Shown in pieces: positions 17,686 to 27,389 of a stretch of DNA of 64,000 nucleotides. Each line of letters starts with the position of its first letter. Position 1 is the first letter of the stretch. A model generated the notes under the pieces. That model was not told the DNA's origin. It made no database searches and worked only from the letters and a program-made list of their open reading frames with translations. Position numbers and translations under genes: made by a program. Source of the DNA: G963662905 sp965230045 (GTDB lineage: Bacteria > Bacteroidota > Bacteroidia > Bacteroidales > WRLA01); NCBI GenBank assembly GCA_965230045.1, contig OZ245940.1, positions 248,001 through 312,000 on the forward strand. The letters are read 5' to 3'.

Positions 17686-19383
17686 TTACTCAACCGATTC
17701 TACCAAAGAAACAGTAACATCATAAATATGATCGGCTAGTTTTTCGGATTCACTGAAAATATCTTTGTAAAGCGTACCGGCGCCGTAGTTATATTTCTCG
17801 TTTTCAATGTCATGGACATGCTGGTTTCTAAGTTTGTTGCGGTAATCGTTGATCTTTGATTCAATCTTTTTTGCCCGCGTTTTGGTAACTTTGTAATGAT
17901 GTTCTTCCAGGTTTTCCATCATTATTTCAAAAGCCTCATCCACGAGTTGAAACATTTTCTCAATGTTTTCTTTCATATCCGGGCTAATCTTCTGACTCTT
18001 TTTCCGTCCACGCTGCATTGCCCGTGCTATATTCAGGCAGGAGTCGCCCATACTTTCGATTTCATCAATAATTTTCAGCATGGAGCTGATCCTTTTTGAT
18101 GATGCTTTGCTCAAGCCGCTTTCCGATATTTTTGTGAGGTATTTTGCAATGGCCACTTCCATATCATCGCTTTTGTTTTCACCATTATCTACTTTGTCAA
18201 ACTGCTTGTTGAAAGCGCGGTCTTTTTTTTCGTACAGCATATTTTGCAGGCGGCTGAAGAGTTTTTTGGTTTGCTGGGCATAGTCCTGGATTTCTTTTTT
18301 TGCCTGTATCAGCGATAGCTCACTGGTGTTGAGCATTCCTATCTTGATGTGTTTCAGTGTAAACTCCTCCTCTTCATCTTTGATCGGAACCATCTTTTCA
18401 ACCAGCTTAACCAAATATTTCACAAATCCGATCTGCAGGATTACGTTCAGGATATTGAAGCTGGTATGAAAAAACGATAAGGCAATAGGAACAGCAGCAA
18501 AACAGGTATATGCAGATTTTCCAGTCATATTTTGGGTTATTCCCACAATCCCGTCAAGGAAAAGCGACATGATTGAGAGCACCCAACCTACACCGATTAC
18601 ATTGAAAAGCAAATGAATACGTGCTGCCCTTTTCGCCGTGGAGTTTGCCACCGTTGCCGCGATATTTGCCGTAATGGTTGTACCGATATTTTCACCCAGA
18701 ACCATGGCTGCAGCGGGTTCAATGCCAATCCAGCCATTATTGCACATAACCAGTGTTAATGCCATAGTAGCGCTGGATGATTGTATGATTACCGTCAAAA
18801 GCGTGCCGATCAGCAAAAATAAAAGATTTGAAGCCAGGCCCATTCCTGTGAAATTCTTCAGAAACTCAAGTATTTCGGGGTTTTCACCAATATTCGGAAC
18901 GCTATCTTTCAGGTTTTCAAGGCCGATAAACAATATCGCAAATCCAACAAGTACCTGACCCCATGACTGGTTGCTTGTCTTCTTTGAAAACAGAAAAGGA
19001 AAACCAATACCAATAATCGGATAAGCCAGCAAGCTCATTTTAACTTTAAAGCCAAGTATGCTGATAAGCCAGGCAGTAACGGTTGTGCCGATATTGGCGC
19101 CCATAATAACGCCAACAGATTCAACAAGGGTAAGCAGCCCTGCATTAACAAAGCTGACAATCATAACCGTAGTGGCGCTTGATGATTGTATGATGGCCGT
19201 GATCAGAACACCGGTAAGCACACCCGTAAAACGGTTTGAAGTCATAGCTGCCAGAAAATTACGCAGCTTTTTCCCCGCAACTTTCTGAAGGGCTTCGCTC
19301 ATCAGTTTCATCCCAAAAAGAAATAATCCCAGGGATCCGGCAAGGGTCAAAAAATCCAGTAGTGTATATTCCATACCCATCAC
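17686..19383 (-). CDS. Na+/phosphate cotransporter family protein (NptA/PhoU-domain)
   Basis: A 565-aa inner-membrane transporter. The membrane half contains two inverted repeats, each with the signature QSSSAT (near residues 66 and 200), the phosphate/Na+ site of the Na/Pi cotransporter II family. From about residue 350 to the end lies a helical PhoU-like domain with MLKIIDEIESMGDSCLNIAR. It probably imports phosphate using the sodium gradient. The start Met and a second Met two codons later are both possible. It is a single-gene unit with gene-free gaps on both sides. Confidence 0.9.
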   Translation of the reverse strand: MMGMEYTLLDFLTLAGSLGLFLFGMKLMSEALQKVAGKKLRNFLAAMTSNRFTGVLTGVLITAIIQSSSATTVMIVSFVNAGLLTLVESVGVIMGANIGTTVTAWLISILGFKVKMSLLAYPIIGIGFPFLFSKKTSNQSWGQVLVGFAILFIGLENLKDSVPNIGENPEILEFLKNFTGMGLASNLLFLLIGTLLTVIIQSSSATMALTLVMCNNGWIGIEPAAAMVLGENIGTTITANIAATVANSTAKRAARIHLLFNVIGVGWVLSIMSLFLDGIVGITQNMTGKSAYTCFAAVPIALSFFHTSFNILNVILQIGFVKYLVKLVEKMVPIKDEEEEFTLKHIKIGMLNTSELSLIQAKKEIQDYAQQTKKLFSRLQNMLYEKKDRAFNKQFDKVDNGENKSDDMEVAIAKYLTKISESGLSKASSKRISSMLKIIDEIESMGDSCLNIARAMQRGRKKSQKISPDMKENIEKMFQLVDEAFEIMMENLEEHHYKVTKTRAKKIESKINDYRNKLRNQHVHDIENEKYNYGAGTLYKDIFSESEKLADHIYDVTVSLVESVE

Positions 19384-19504
19384 AAAATATGTGGCGAAAA
19401 TAAATATTAAATGGGGAAATAAAATTAAGAATTGGTCTTAATTAGGCCAAAAAAATTTGTATCTGGCTTAACCTCTCCAATTATTGTATATAGCCTGCCC
19501 TTTA

Positions 19505-19680
19505 GAAAATGCAAACAAAATACTGGAGGTAGCTAATAATAATGTGTTTATTATTTTTATGTTCTAAAATTGATTGTGTTTGCATTTTGCATTGCCTAAC
19601 TTCAGGCCATCTGCTTCGTTGCTAAAGCCTTGAAATCGGCAAAATATCTTCGGCTTCAGATGCCTCACATCTGACCTAAA
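19505..19680. repeat. Dispersed intergenic repeat, copy 1
   Basis: This gap (19384-19821) holds no gene. About 175 bp of it is similar to 61074-61410, with shared blocks AATGCAAACAAAATA, GGCCATCTG-TTCGTTGCTAAAG and CAAATCTGACCT or a close variant. The second copy is interrupted by an inserted palindromic segment. Function is unknown. Confidence 0.65.
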
Positions 19681-19821
19681 TTTAACGCAGGAATAAAGCA
19701 GGAAAGAAGCCAAATTGTATTTTTTAAATTTGTTCAGGAAGTTTCGAGTAGAGCTTAAAGGTTTAATCAGGGGCAATGCCATATACCAATAAATCCCTAT
19801 TTTTGTTTAAAATTTCAGCCA

Positions 19822-21807
19822 TTGATTCCAAAGGAAACCGTAGATAAAATTATTGATGCAGCACGCATTGAGGAAGTTGTGGGCGATTTTGTGCAACTGC
19901 GCAAACGCGGCACCAACCTGATTGGGCTTTGCCCGTTCCATAATGAGAAAACGCCTTCCTTCAATGTCAATCCGGCACGTAATATTTTTAAATGCTTTGG
20001 CTGTGGCGAATCGGGCAATTCGGTGGGCTTTGTAATGAAGCACGAGCATATGACTTTCCCGGAGGCATTGCGCTACCTGGCTTCCAAATACAATATCGAA
20101 ATACAGGAAGAAGCACAAAGCCCCGAGCAAATCGAGCAGGCCAACGAGCGCGAAAGCCTTTATCATGTCACAGAGCTGGCAAAGAAATTTTTTATCAAGC
20201 AACTGCACAATACGGATGAAGGCCGCAATATTGGCCTGAGCTATTTTAAGGAGCGTGGTTTCCGCAATGAGGTCATCGAAAAATTTGGCCTGGGCTATAG
20301 CCCGGAAAACTGGGACTCTTTTACAGCTCATGCATTGGATCAAGGGGTAAAGTTGGATTTTCTCGAGAAAGCCGGGCTTACCATTGTAAAGGAAAACCGC
20401 CATTACGACCGTTTCCGCGCCCGCGTGATTTTCCCGGTTTATTCCCTTTCAGGGCGCATCATTGCCTTTGGTGGTCGCATACTCGATCAGGCCAAAAGCA
20501 AGGCCAAATACATCAATAGCCCTGAGTCGGATATTTACATCAAGAGCGATAGCCTTTACGGGATTTATCAGGCGCGTTCTGCCATTGTTAAGCAGGAAGA
20601 ATGCCTGCTGGTGGAAGGTTATACTGATGTAATCAGCCTGCACCAGGCCGGCATTGAGAATGTAGTGGCTTCTTCAGGCACTTCGCTTACAACGAACCAA
20701 ATCAAACTCATAAGACGCTATACACAAAACATTTGCATCCTTTATGATGGCGATCCTGCAGGCATTAAGGCTTCTTTCCGGGGCATTGATATGATCCTGG
20801 CCGAAGGCATGAACGTAAAAATCGTGCTTTTCCCCGATGGCGAAGATCCGGATTCCTTTGCCCGAAAGCATACCGCCGATGAGGTACGTGCGTTTATCGA
20901 GAAAAACAGCGACAACTTCATCACCTTTAAAACGAAAATCCTCCGCGAAGATGCCGGCGATGATCCGGTGAAACTGGCCGCCATGATGCGCGATGTGGTC
21001 GAATCCGTAGCGCTTGTTCCTGATGGGATCAGCCGCACGCTTTTTGTCCGGCAGTGTTCTACGCTGCTCGATATGGACGAAAATGTCCTGATGCAGGAAT
21101 TACAGAAAATCCGCCGTGGGAAATTTAAAAAAGAGCTGCAAAAACAAGGCAGTCAGCCGCCACCGGAAAGTGCATTTGAACAGCCGCAGCAGCAAACACA
21201 GCCGCAGGCCGTGGATCTTAAACCTGATAATACCGAAATCAATGAACGCTCGCTTATCCGGATGATGTTGCTTTATGGTGATAAGGAAATTGTGGTGGAT
21301 GCAGAAGATGATAAAGGAGAAAAGCTGGAGATTCCGGTGAAAGTGGCCCCTTTCATTATGACTGAAATAAACAACGATCAGTACCGCTTCCGCAATCCTG
21401 TTTTACAAAGCATTTTTGATGAAATGCTGGTGTTTTTTCAAACAGGTAAAATTCTTTCTTCTAAAGATTTCACGGATAATGAAAGTTCAGATTATCTTGG
21501 CAAGCCTGAAATCCAAAGCCATGTAATTGATATTATCAGCGATCAATATAATATCAGTGATTCCTGGAAGGAAAAGCATAACATTATAACAGCTACAGAA
21601 GAGAATAACCTGAAAGATGCCGTGATACACCCGCTTTTTGCATTGAAACTCAAAATGATCGACAGCCGTTTGCAGGAGAAGCAAGCCGTTTTAAAAGAAA
21701 ACAGCAATTTGTCCGATGAGGAATTGATTATGATTTTAAAAGACATCACCCTACTCAACGAATACCGCAAAGCAATTGCCGAAGAGCTGGGAAGGATTAT
21801 TGTTTGA
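19822..21807 (+). CDS. dnaG: DNA primase DnaG
   Basis: A 661-aa primase with the three usual parts. The CHC2 zinc finger (CPFHNEKTPSF with CFGCG; C37, H40, C58, C61) is followed by the catalytic core with TOPRIM motif LLVEGYTDVISLHQAG near residue 262 and YDGDPAGIKA near residue 308, and then a C-terminal helicase-interaction region from about residue 450. It makes RNA primers for lagging-strand synthesis. The start is TTG: no in-frame ATG lies in the 50 nt upstream, and MIPKETVDKI aligns with the expected family N-terminus. Its stop lies 1 nt before gatC. Confidence 0.95.
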   Translation: MIPKETVDKIIDAARIEEVVGDFVQLRKRGTNLIGLCPFHNEKTPSFNVNPARNIFKCFGCGESGNSVGFVMKHEHMTFPEALRYLASKYNIEIQEEAQSPEQIEQANERESLYHVTELAKKFFIKQLHNTDEGRNIGLSYFKERGFRNEVIEKFGLGYSPENWDSFTAHALDQGVKLDFLEKAGLTIVKENRHYDRFRARVIFPVYSLSGRIIAFGGRILDQAKSKAKYINSPESDIYIKSDSLYGIYQARSAIVKQEECLLVEGYTDVISLHQAGIENVVASSGTSLTTNQIKLIRRYTQNICILYDGDPAGIKASFRGIDMILAEGMNVKIVLFPDGEDPDSFARKHTADEVRAFIEKNSDNFITFKTKILREDAGDDPVKLAAMMRDVVESVALVPDGISRTLFVRQCSTLLDMDENVLMQELQKIRRGKFKKELQKQGSQPPPESAFEQPQQQTQPQAVDLKPDNTEINERSLIRMMLLYGDKEIVVDAEDDKGEKLEIPVKVAPFIMTEINNDQYRFRNPVLQSIFDEMLVFFQTGKILSSKDFTDNESSDYLGKPEIQSHVIDIISDQYNISDSWKEKHNIITATEENNLKDAVIHPLFALKLKMIDSRLQEKQAVLKENSNLSDEELIMILKDITLLNEYRKAIAEELGRIIV

Positions 21808-21808
21808 T

Positions 21809-22078
21809 ATGGATCAGGAAGCCTTTAAACATACCGCCAAACAAGCCCGGCTCATATTAAATCCGGAAGAAGAAAAGCTGCTGCGGGGAAATATCAGTGC
21901 TATTTTGGTAAAAGCAAAATGTTTGGAAAAATACGATGATGGAGCTTTTGAACCATTGTGGAGCACGGCAAAAAATAATACAGCCCTTTTTGAAAAAGCA
22001 GACGAAAACCGACAATTGGAGCGCAAGGATGCTTTGGCCAATGCAGCAAGGAAAAAGGGTGGTTTTTTTGTGGGGTGA
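21809..22078 (+). CDS. gatC: Glutamyl/aspartyl-tRNA amidotransferase subunit C
   Basis: An 89-aa protein beginning MDQEAFKHTAKQARLILNPE, which fits the GatC pattern of an N-terminal helix ending in ARL-L-EEE. It closes with RKDALANAARKKGGFFVG, the expected GatC C-terminus that wraps around GatA. GatCAB converts Glu-tRNA(Gln) and/or Asp-tRNA(Asn) to the amidated forms. The ATG at 21809 is chosen because it follows the dnaG stop by 1 nt; a longer frame from 21776 would overlap dnaG. gatA and gatB are not in the window. Confidence 0.85.
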   Translation: MDQEAFKHTAKQARLILNPEEEKLLRGNISAILVKAKCLEKYDDGAFEPLWSTAKNNTALFEKADENRQLERKDALANAARKKGGFFVG

Positions 22079-22084
22079 TTTTTT

Positions 22085-22184
22085 ACCGCAGAGGCACAAA
22101 AACACAAGGAAACGTAAAGAAAAGCCCTAAAACCTGCTACAAAAAACTCAGCGAACCTCAGCTCCTCAGCGTCTCGGCGGTTAA
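22085..22184. repeat. ACCGC-bounded dispersed repeat
   Basis: The gap between gatC and the RNase H gene is an A-rich element bounded by ACCGCAGAGGC on the left and its approximate inverse GTCTCGGCGGT on the right, with CTCAGCG repeated inside. The sequence type is widespread between bacterial genes. The right end overlaps the stop codon of the RNase H gene. Confidence 0.5.
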
Positions 22185-22975
22185 GATTTAAAACCATGGA
22201 TTTTCCCATCCCGCGCAGCTTCGTCCGCCATCTTATCGCAGAGCAGATTTTGCGCCTGGCCGCGATGTCCTTTCAGCCACTGAAACTCAATATAGCGCCG
22301 GCCGGCTGTTTTTTGAAAAGCTTTCCAAGCCGCAATGTTTTGCGCCGGTTTTCCATTGGCCGTCAGCCAGTTGTTCAGTTCCCAGTTCGGTATCCATTCG
22401 GTAAGCCCTTTGCGCACATAAACGCTGTCGCTGATGATGCGGATTTTTTCGCTATCACAGGTATCAAGCGCATGAAAGGCTGCCAGCAGTTCGCTCAAAC
22501 AGTTTTCATGTGCCGCTACGGGTTTGGCAAAATGATGTACTCCTTTTTTTAATTGAATGATAAAGGCGATACCGGCTTTACCGCTTTCGGGCAGATAGCA
22601 GGCGTCGGTATAAATTCTGGTGCATTCCGCATCACCTTCGGAAACAGGATAAATTATGGCGGAGCCCCCACGATTGTCCCAAACAATAATGTTTTCGGGA
22701 TTATTGAAAGCCTGCACGTCTTTTAAATCGCGCAATACAAAATTCAAGTTGAACCCTTCTTTCAGCGCTTTCCCTTTTCGGTTGCTCAATACTTTGCGCA
22801 ACTGAGCGGCATTGCGTTCCAGAAATAATCCCAGTGCATTTTTTTGCAGCAGCTGGATTTGCTTTGTTTTAAACTGGTATTCAATGCTGCATTCTTCATC
22901 AGCAGAAGAAATAAGAAGCCTGCACATCTCTTCTGAAACATGCAGGCAACTCAATTGCAACAGTTTTGCATCCAC
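22181..22975 (-). CDS. RNase HI family protein with an extra N-terminal region
   Basis: A 264-aa protein whose C-terminal half (about residues 118-262) is an RNase HI domain. Probable catalytic acids are Asp in YTDACYLPESG, Glu in CLSELLAAFHAL, Asp in IISDSVYVRKG and Asp in LLCDKMADEAA, with the handle-like WLKGHRG just before the last. It should cleave RNA in RNA-DNA hybrids. The N-terminal region of about 115 residues matches nothing I recognise and is not the usual hybrid-binding caulimovirus-type domain. It lies 2 nt downstream of the YbaB gene, so the two are co-transcribed. Confidence 0.82.
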   Translation of the reverse strand: MDAKLLQLSCLHVSEEMCRLLISSADEECSIEYQFKTKQIQLLQKNALGLFLERNAAQLRKVLSNRKGKALKEGFNLNFVLRDLKDVQAFNNPENIIVWDNRGGSAIIYPVSEGDAECTRIYTDACYLPESGKAGIAFIIQLKKGVHHFAKPVAAHENCLSELLAAFHALDTCDSEKIRIISDSVYVRKGLTEWIPNWELNNWLTANGKPAQNIAAWKAFQKTAGRRYIEFQWLKGHRGQAQNLLCDKMADEAARDGKIHGFKS

Positions 22976-22977
22976 TT

Positions 22978-23280
22978 TTAAAACAGTCCGGGAATATTAG
23001 GCATAATGCCTTTGGCTGTTTTTTTCATTTCTTCGGCATGCAGTGCATCGGCTTTATCGATGGCTCTTTGTACTGCCATGATAATCAGATCCTCCAAACC
23101 TTCCTTATCCTCCGGGTTGAGGAGCTCGGTGGCGATGTGGAGATCTTTGATCTTTCGGTTTCCGCTCATATTTACGGTAACCATTCCGCTTTCGGCATCT
23201 CCCGTAACCGTGATTTGCCCCAGGCGTTCTTTCATTTCCTTTTGCGCTTCCTGCGCTTTTTCAAGAATGTTTCCAAACAT
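22978..23280 (-). CDS. YbaB/EbfC-family nucleoid-associated protein
   Basis: A 100-aa protein with an N-terminal helix rich in Lys and Glu (FGNILEKAQEAQKEMKERLG) and then a strand region GMVTVNMSGNRKIKDLHIA, the typical YbaB fold. Family members bind DNA as homodimers and often sit with dnaX and recR; here the neighbour is an RNase H gene. Length is normal for the family. Confidence 0.88.
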   Translation of the reverse strand: MFGNILEKAQEAQKEMKERLGQITVTGDAESGMVTVNMSGNRKIKDLHIATELLNPEDKEGLEDLIIMAVQRAIDKADALHAEEMKKTAKGIMPNIPGLF

Positions 23281-23303
23281 ATTATAAATAATTGATTATC
23301 TGA

Positions 23304-24566
23304 TTATTGATTTGATCGTATTGCTTCTACGGGATCGAGCCTTGAGGCTATATACGCAGGAATAATCCCCGAAACAATCCCAATGGCAGAAGAAACCAGC
23401 ACGCCCAAAAGAACATTATATAATGTAAGTATAAGCGGAAAATCAAAGGCAAGCCGTATTGCTGCTGTGATCAGGAAAATCAGCAATAGTCCCATTATTC
23501 CGCCAATTAGTGCCAAAAATAATGCTTCAAACAAAAATTGCAGCAAAATGAAATATCTTTTTGCACCGAGTGCTTTTTGGATCCCGATAATATTGGTGCG
23601 CTCTTTCACACTTACAAACATAATATTGGCAATACCGAATCCGCCAACAAGTAGTGAAAAGCCGCCGATAAACCAACCAATGGCATTGGTAATGGCAAAA
23701 AATCCTTCAAAACCCTGAGTGATGATTCCAATTTCATTGAGTGCAAAATTATTTTCTTCTTTTGGGCTTAAGCGACGCACATTGCGGAGGATGCCGGTAA
23801 TTTCATCTTTCATTTCCTGCTGCGGGATTCCTTCTTTTGGGCTCACCATAATGGTTCCATCGTAGCGGTAATTGATAAAGTTCCCACCGAAACCGGTTGT
23901 GATCAAAATTTGTTTGTCCATATTTTCGCCCAGAAGTTCCCCTTCTTTTTTGAGCACACCGATTACTTTGGCGGACAATCCGCCTATTTTTATGTTTTTG
24001 TCAACCGGATCCACGCCTTTGCCAAACAGGTTTTCGGATATTTCGGCTCCGAGAATGGTTACATTGTTTCCGCTTTTGGCTTCGTTGGGCGTGAAATACC
24101 GTCCTTTTTCGATATCAATGCTGCGCACATCGCTATATTCATATGATACGGCCATAACGGCAACGTTTTTAATGCTGTTGTCCTGATACCATAATGTCCT
24201 GCCTGTTCCGGCCATAAATGCCACTGCCTGTGCAGTTTGCGAAAGCTCCATGATTTTTTTTGCTTCTTCCTGCGTAGGATATGGACGGTTAACAAACTTC
24301 CACCAAGGGTAATTGTCGCCCATAATCCAGGGCCATTTTTGAACGTAAAGCATTTCATTGCCCAATTTGGATAGGCTGTCTTTGATATAAATCTCCAGGG
24401 AATCAAAAACCGTAAATACCGAAATAATAGAAAAAATGCCGATAGTTATGCCCGAAAGAGACAAAATTGTACGTACTTTATTCGCAATAACTTCTTGTAT
24501 AGCAAATATATAGCTCTCCCGTAGCAGTTTCAGGATGAGCAATGTTTTTTTTGATTGAGCGTTCAT
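23304..24566 (-). CDS. MacB/FtsX-type ABC transporter permease
   Basis: A 420-aa permease with one N-terminal transmembrane helix (ILSLSGITIGIFSIISVFTV), a large periplasmic domain of about 200 residues (MacB-type, PYPTQEEAKKIMEL), and three C-terminal helices (GWFIGGFSLLVGGFGIANIM onward). KERTNIIGIQKALGAKRYF is the conserved cytoplasmic coupling loop. It likely works with a separate ATPase as an exporter or mechanotransmitter. No ATPase gene is next to it. It is divergent from purH and is possibly the start of the unit leading to the YbaB gene. Confidence 0.88.
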   Translation of the reverse strand: MNAQSKKTLLILKLLRESYIFAIQEVIANKVRTILSLSGITIGIFSIISVFTVFDSLEIYIKDSLSKLGNEMLYVQKWPWIMGDNYPWWKFVNRPYPTQEEAKKIMELSQTAQAVAFMAGTGRTLWYQDNSIKNVAVMAVSYEYSDVRSIDIEKGRYFTPNEAKSGNNVTILGAEISENLFGKGVDPVDKNIKIGGLSAKVIGVLKKEGELLGENMDKQILITTGFGGNFINYRYDGTIMVSPKEGIPQQEMKDEITGILRNVRRLSPKEENNFALNEIGIITQGFEGFFAITNAIGWFIGGFSLLVGGFGIANIMFVSVKERTNIIGIQKALGAKRYFILLQFLFEALFLALIGGIMGLLLIFLITAAIRLAFDFPLILTLYNVLLGVLVSSAIGIVSGIIPAYIASRLDPVEAIRSNQ

Positions 24567-24747
24567 AATTTAGGCGATATTTGCTGTGATTTCCGGATGC
24601 CCTTGCTTCCGCTTGCACAAAAATAACAGAATCTGCCATATAAAACGTATTTTCATCGCAGCATTCTTGCCTTATGAATTTAGTTTTGCGTAATTTGCAT
24701 AACCAAATTTTATTTAGAATAATTCGGGACAAAATAAATTTTCATTC

Positions 24748-26280
24748 ATGACAAAGACAATTAAATCTGCTCTGATTTCGGTATTTCATAAAGACCGGAT
24801 TGATGAAATTTGCCGGGAGCTGGCAGCCATTAATGCCAAGGTGTATTCCACCGGAGGAACCTATGACTATATCGAAAATCTCAATATTGAAAACCTTGAA
24901 CTCCTAAAAGTTGAAGACCTTACCGATTATCCTTCCATTCTCGGCGGACGTGTTAAAACGCTGCATCCAAAGGTGTTTGGCGGAATTCTGAGCCGCCGCG
25001 AACTGGAATCCGACCAAAAAGAAATGCAGGAATATCAGATTCCCGAAATTGACCTGGTTGTTGTTGATCTCTATCCTTTTGAGCAAACACTGGCATCGGG
25101 CGCCGAAGAGCAGGCAATCATCGAAAAAATTGATATTGGCGGGATCAGCCTCATCCGCGCTGCCGCCAAAAATTTCAAAGATGTTGCCATTGTGCCTTCT
25201 GCCAATGAATACGACGAATTGATCCGCATCCTGAAAGAACAAAAAGGCGAAACCAGCATCGAAGATCGTAAGGCGCTTGCTGCCAAAGCTTTTGCTGTTT
25301 CTTCGCATTACGATAGCGCAATTTTTGGATATTTCAACAAGGATGGCAATATTCCTGCTTTCCGCGAAAGCCACAATCAGCCCAATGTGCTGCGCTATGG
25401 CGAAAACCCACATCAGAAAGGCGTTTTCTACGGCAATTTGGATGAAGTTTTTGAACAGTTGCATGGCAAAGCGATCAGCTATAACAACATCATTGATATT
25501 GATGCCGCCATTGCCCTGATCAGTGAATTTGATGAAGAACCCACTTTTGCGGTTTTAAAACACAATAATGCCTGCGGCCTGGCCAGCCGTGCCAGCCTGA
25601 AAGAAGCCTGGGATGATGCTCTGGCCGGAGATCCGCTATCCGCTTACGGCGGGGTGCTTATTGCCAACAAAGCCATTGATGAAGCCACAGCAGAAGCCGT
25701 GAATAAAATTTTCTTTGAGATTATCCTTGCTCCGGATTATGACGAAAAAGCACTGGAAATCCTCAAAAGCAAGAAAAACCGCATCATCCTGAAAAAGAAT
25801 TCTTATGATTTCGCACCCATGCAATACCGAAAAGTTTTGAACGGTGTTCTTTGTCAGGATAAAGATATGAAACAGGAAAGCGAAGCAGACCTTCAAATAG
25901 CCACAAAAACAGCTCCGGATGAACGTCAGACAGCCGACCTTCTGTTTGCCAATAAAATTGTGAAACACACAAAAAGCAATGCTATTGTGCTGGTTAACAA
26001 CAAACAACTGATTGGTAGCGGCACCGGACAAACATCAAGGGTGGATGCTTTGAAGCATGCTATTGAAAAAGCACGTAACTTTGAGCTGAATCTTGAGGGT
26101 GCGGTCATGGCTTCCGATGCGTTCTTCCCCTTTGCCGATTCGGTGGAGATTGCCCATAAAGCCGGAGTGAACGCAGTTGTTCAGCCCGGAGGTTCCATCC
26201 GCGATAAAGACAGCATTGCTTATTGCGATGAAAATCAAATGGCTATGGTGTTAACAGGTATCAGGCATTTTAAACATTAA
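24748..26280 (+). CDS. purH: Bifunctional AICAR transformylase / IMP cyclohydrolase
   Basis: A 510-aa PurH catalysing the last two steps of IMP synthesis. The N-terminal MGS-like cyclohydrolase domain has STGGTYDYIE and LGGRVKTLHPKVFGGIL. The transformylase domain has NVLRYGENPHQKG, FAVLKHNNACGLA and the end FPFADSVEIAHKAGV. Full length and both catalytic regions are intact. It is followed after 11 nt by mreB, a linkage common in Bacteroidota. Confidence 0.96.
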   Translation: MTKTIKSALISVFHKDRIDEICRELAAINAKVYSTGGTYDYIENLNIENLELLKVEDLTDYPSILGGRVKTLHPKVFGGILSRRELESDQKEMQEYQIPEIDLVVVDLYPFEQTLASGAEEQAIIEKIDIGGISLIRAAAKNFKDVAIVPSANEYDELIRILKEQKGETSIEDRKALAAKAFAVSSHYDSAIFGYFNKDGNIPAFRESHNQPNVLRYGENPHQKGVFYGNLDEVFEQLHGKAISYNNIIDIDAAIALISEFDEEPTFAVLKHNNACGLASRASLKEAWDDALAGDPLSAYGGVLIANKAIDEATAEAVNKIFFEIILAPDYDEKALEILKSKKNRIILKKNSYDFAPMQYRKVLNGVLCQDKDMKQESEADLQIATKTAPDERQTADLLFANKIVKHTKSNAIVLVNNKQLIGSGTGQTSRVDALKHAIEKARNFELNLEGAVMASDAFFPFADSVEIAHKAGVNAVVQPGGSIRDKDSIAYCDENQMAMVLTGIRHFKH

Positions 26281-26291
26281 AGCAAAACAAA

Positions 26292-27314
26292 ATGGGATTA
26301 TTTTCATTTTTAACTAAAGAAATTGCGATCGATCTGGGTACAGCCAATACGATCATAATCTATAACGACAAAGTTGTGGTGGATGAGCCCAGCATTGTTG
26401 CCCTTCAGCGCAGCACAGGTAAAATTATGGCTGTGGGCAAGCGTGCCATGATGATGCATGGAAAAACACACGAAGACATTAAAACCATCCGCCCCTTGCG
26501 TGATGGCGTAATTGCCGATTTTCAATCATCGGAATATATGCTCCGCGAATTTATTAAGGGTCTGGGACTCAATAAATCTATGATTCCTTCTTCGCTCAAA
26601 ATGGTAATTTGTATCCCATCGGGCATTACCGAAGTGGAGGAACGTGCCGTGAAGGATTCGGCAGAACAGGCCGGAGCCAAGGAGGTGAAGCTGATCCATG
26701 AGCCTATGGCCGCTGCAATCGGTATTGGCATCGACGTGCTGGAACCTACCGGAAACATGATTATTGATATCGGGGGCGGCACCAGCGAAATTGCTGTGAT
26801 TGCACTGGGTGGTATTGTAAATAATGAATCCATCCGTATTGCCGGAGATGAATTCAATGCCGACATCGAGGAATACATGAAAAAGCAACACAATATCAAT
26901 ATTGGTGAGCGCACTTCCGAACGCATCAAAATTGAGGTTGGCGCCGCAATTCACGACCTGGAAAACCCGCCACAGGATTATGCCGTTCATGGCCGCGATA
27001 TGCTTACAGGCATCCCAAAAGAGGTTACCGTAAATTATGCCGAAATTGCACATTGCCTCGATAAATCCATTTCCAAAATCGAAATGGCGGTAATTCATGC
27101 ACTGGAGGAAACACCACCGGAACTTTCTGCAGACATCTACCGTACAGGGATTTACCTTGCAGGTGGAGGTGCATTGCTCCGCGGCTTGGACAAACGGATT
27201 TCGCAGCGCACCAAACTTCCTGTACATGTTGCCGAAGATCCTTTGCGTGCTGTAGCCCGCGGAACGGGGATTGCCCTGAAGAATTTTAATAAGTTCCCCT
27301 TCCTGATCAAATAA
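26292..27314 (+). CDS. mreB: Rod shape-determining actin MreB
   Basis: A 340-aa actin homologue with phosphate-1 loop EIAIDLGTANTIIIY, GMI-type helix region VICIPSGITEVEERAVKDSA, phosphate-2 IDIGGGTSEIAVIALGG and adenosine motif IYLAGGGALLRGLD. A short N-terminal amphipathic segment (MGLFSFL) should anchor filaments to the membrane. It organises cell-wall elongation. The usual mreC-mreD partners do not follow; a terminator and an unrelated ferredoxin gene do. Confidence 0.95.
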   Translation: MGLFSFLTKEIAIDLGTANTIIIYNDKVVVDEPSIVALQRSTGKIMAVGKRAMMMHGKTHEDIKTIRPLRDGVIADFQSSEYMLREFIKGLGLNKSMIPSSLKMVICIPSGITEVEERAVKDSAEQAGAKEVKLIHEPMAAAIGIGIDVLEPTGNMIIDIGGGTSEIAVIALGGIVNNESIRIAGDEFNADIEEYMKKQHNINIGERTSERIKIEVGAAIHDLENPPQDYAVHGRDMLTGIPKEVTVNYAEIAHCLDKSISKIEMAVIHALEETPPELSADIYRTGIYLAGGGALLRGLDKRISQRTKLPVHVAEDPLRAVARGTGIALKNFNKFPFLIK

Positions 27315-27338
27315 GAACATTTTTTCTATAAAATATAC

Positions 27339-27370
27339 AGAGCTGTTCTTTTGGAATAGCTCTTTTTTTT
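27339..27370 (+). terminator. Intrinsic terminator after mreB
   Basis: The stem AGAGCT / AGCTCT has additional pairing inside the loop and is followed by eight Ts. It closes the purH-mreB unit. Confidence 0.8.
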
Positions 27371-27389
27371 CAAATGAATTTTATGCGGT

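Noticed and set aside
19807..20403. 198-aa minus-strand open frame opposite dnaG
   Set aside because: It is the shadow of the well-supported dnaG reading frame.
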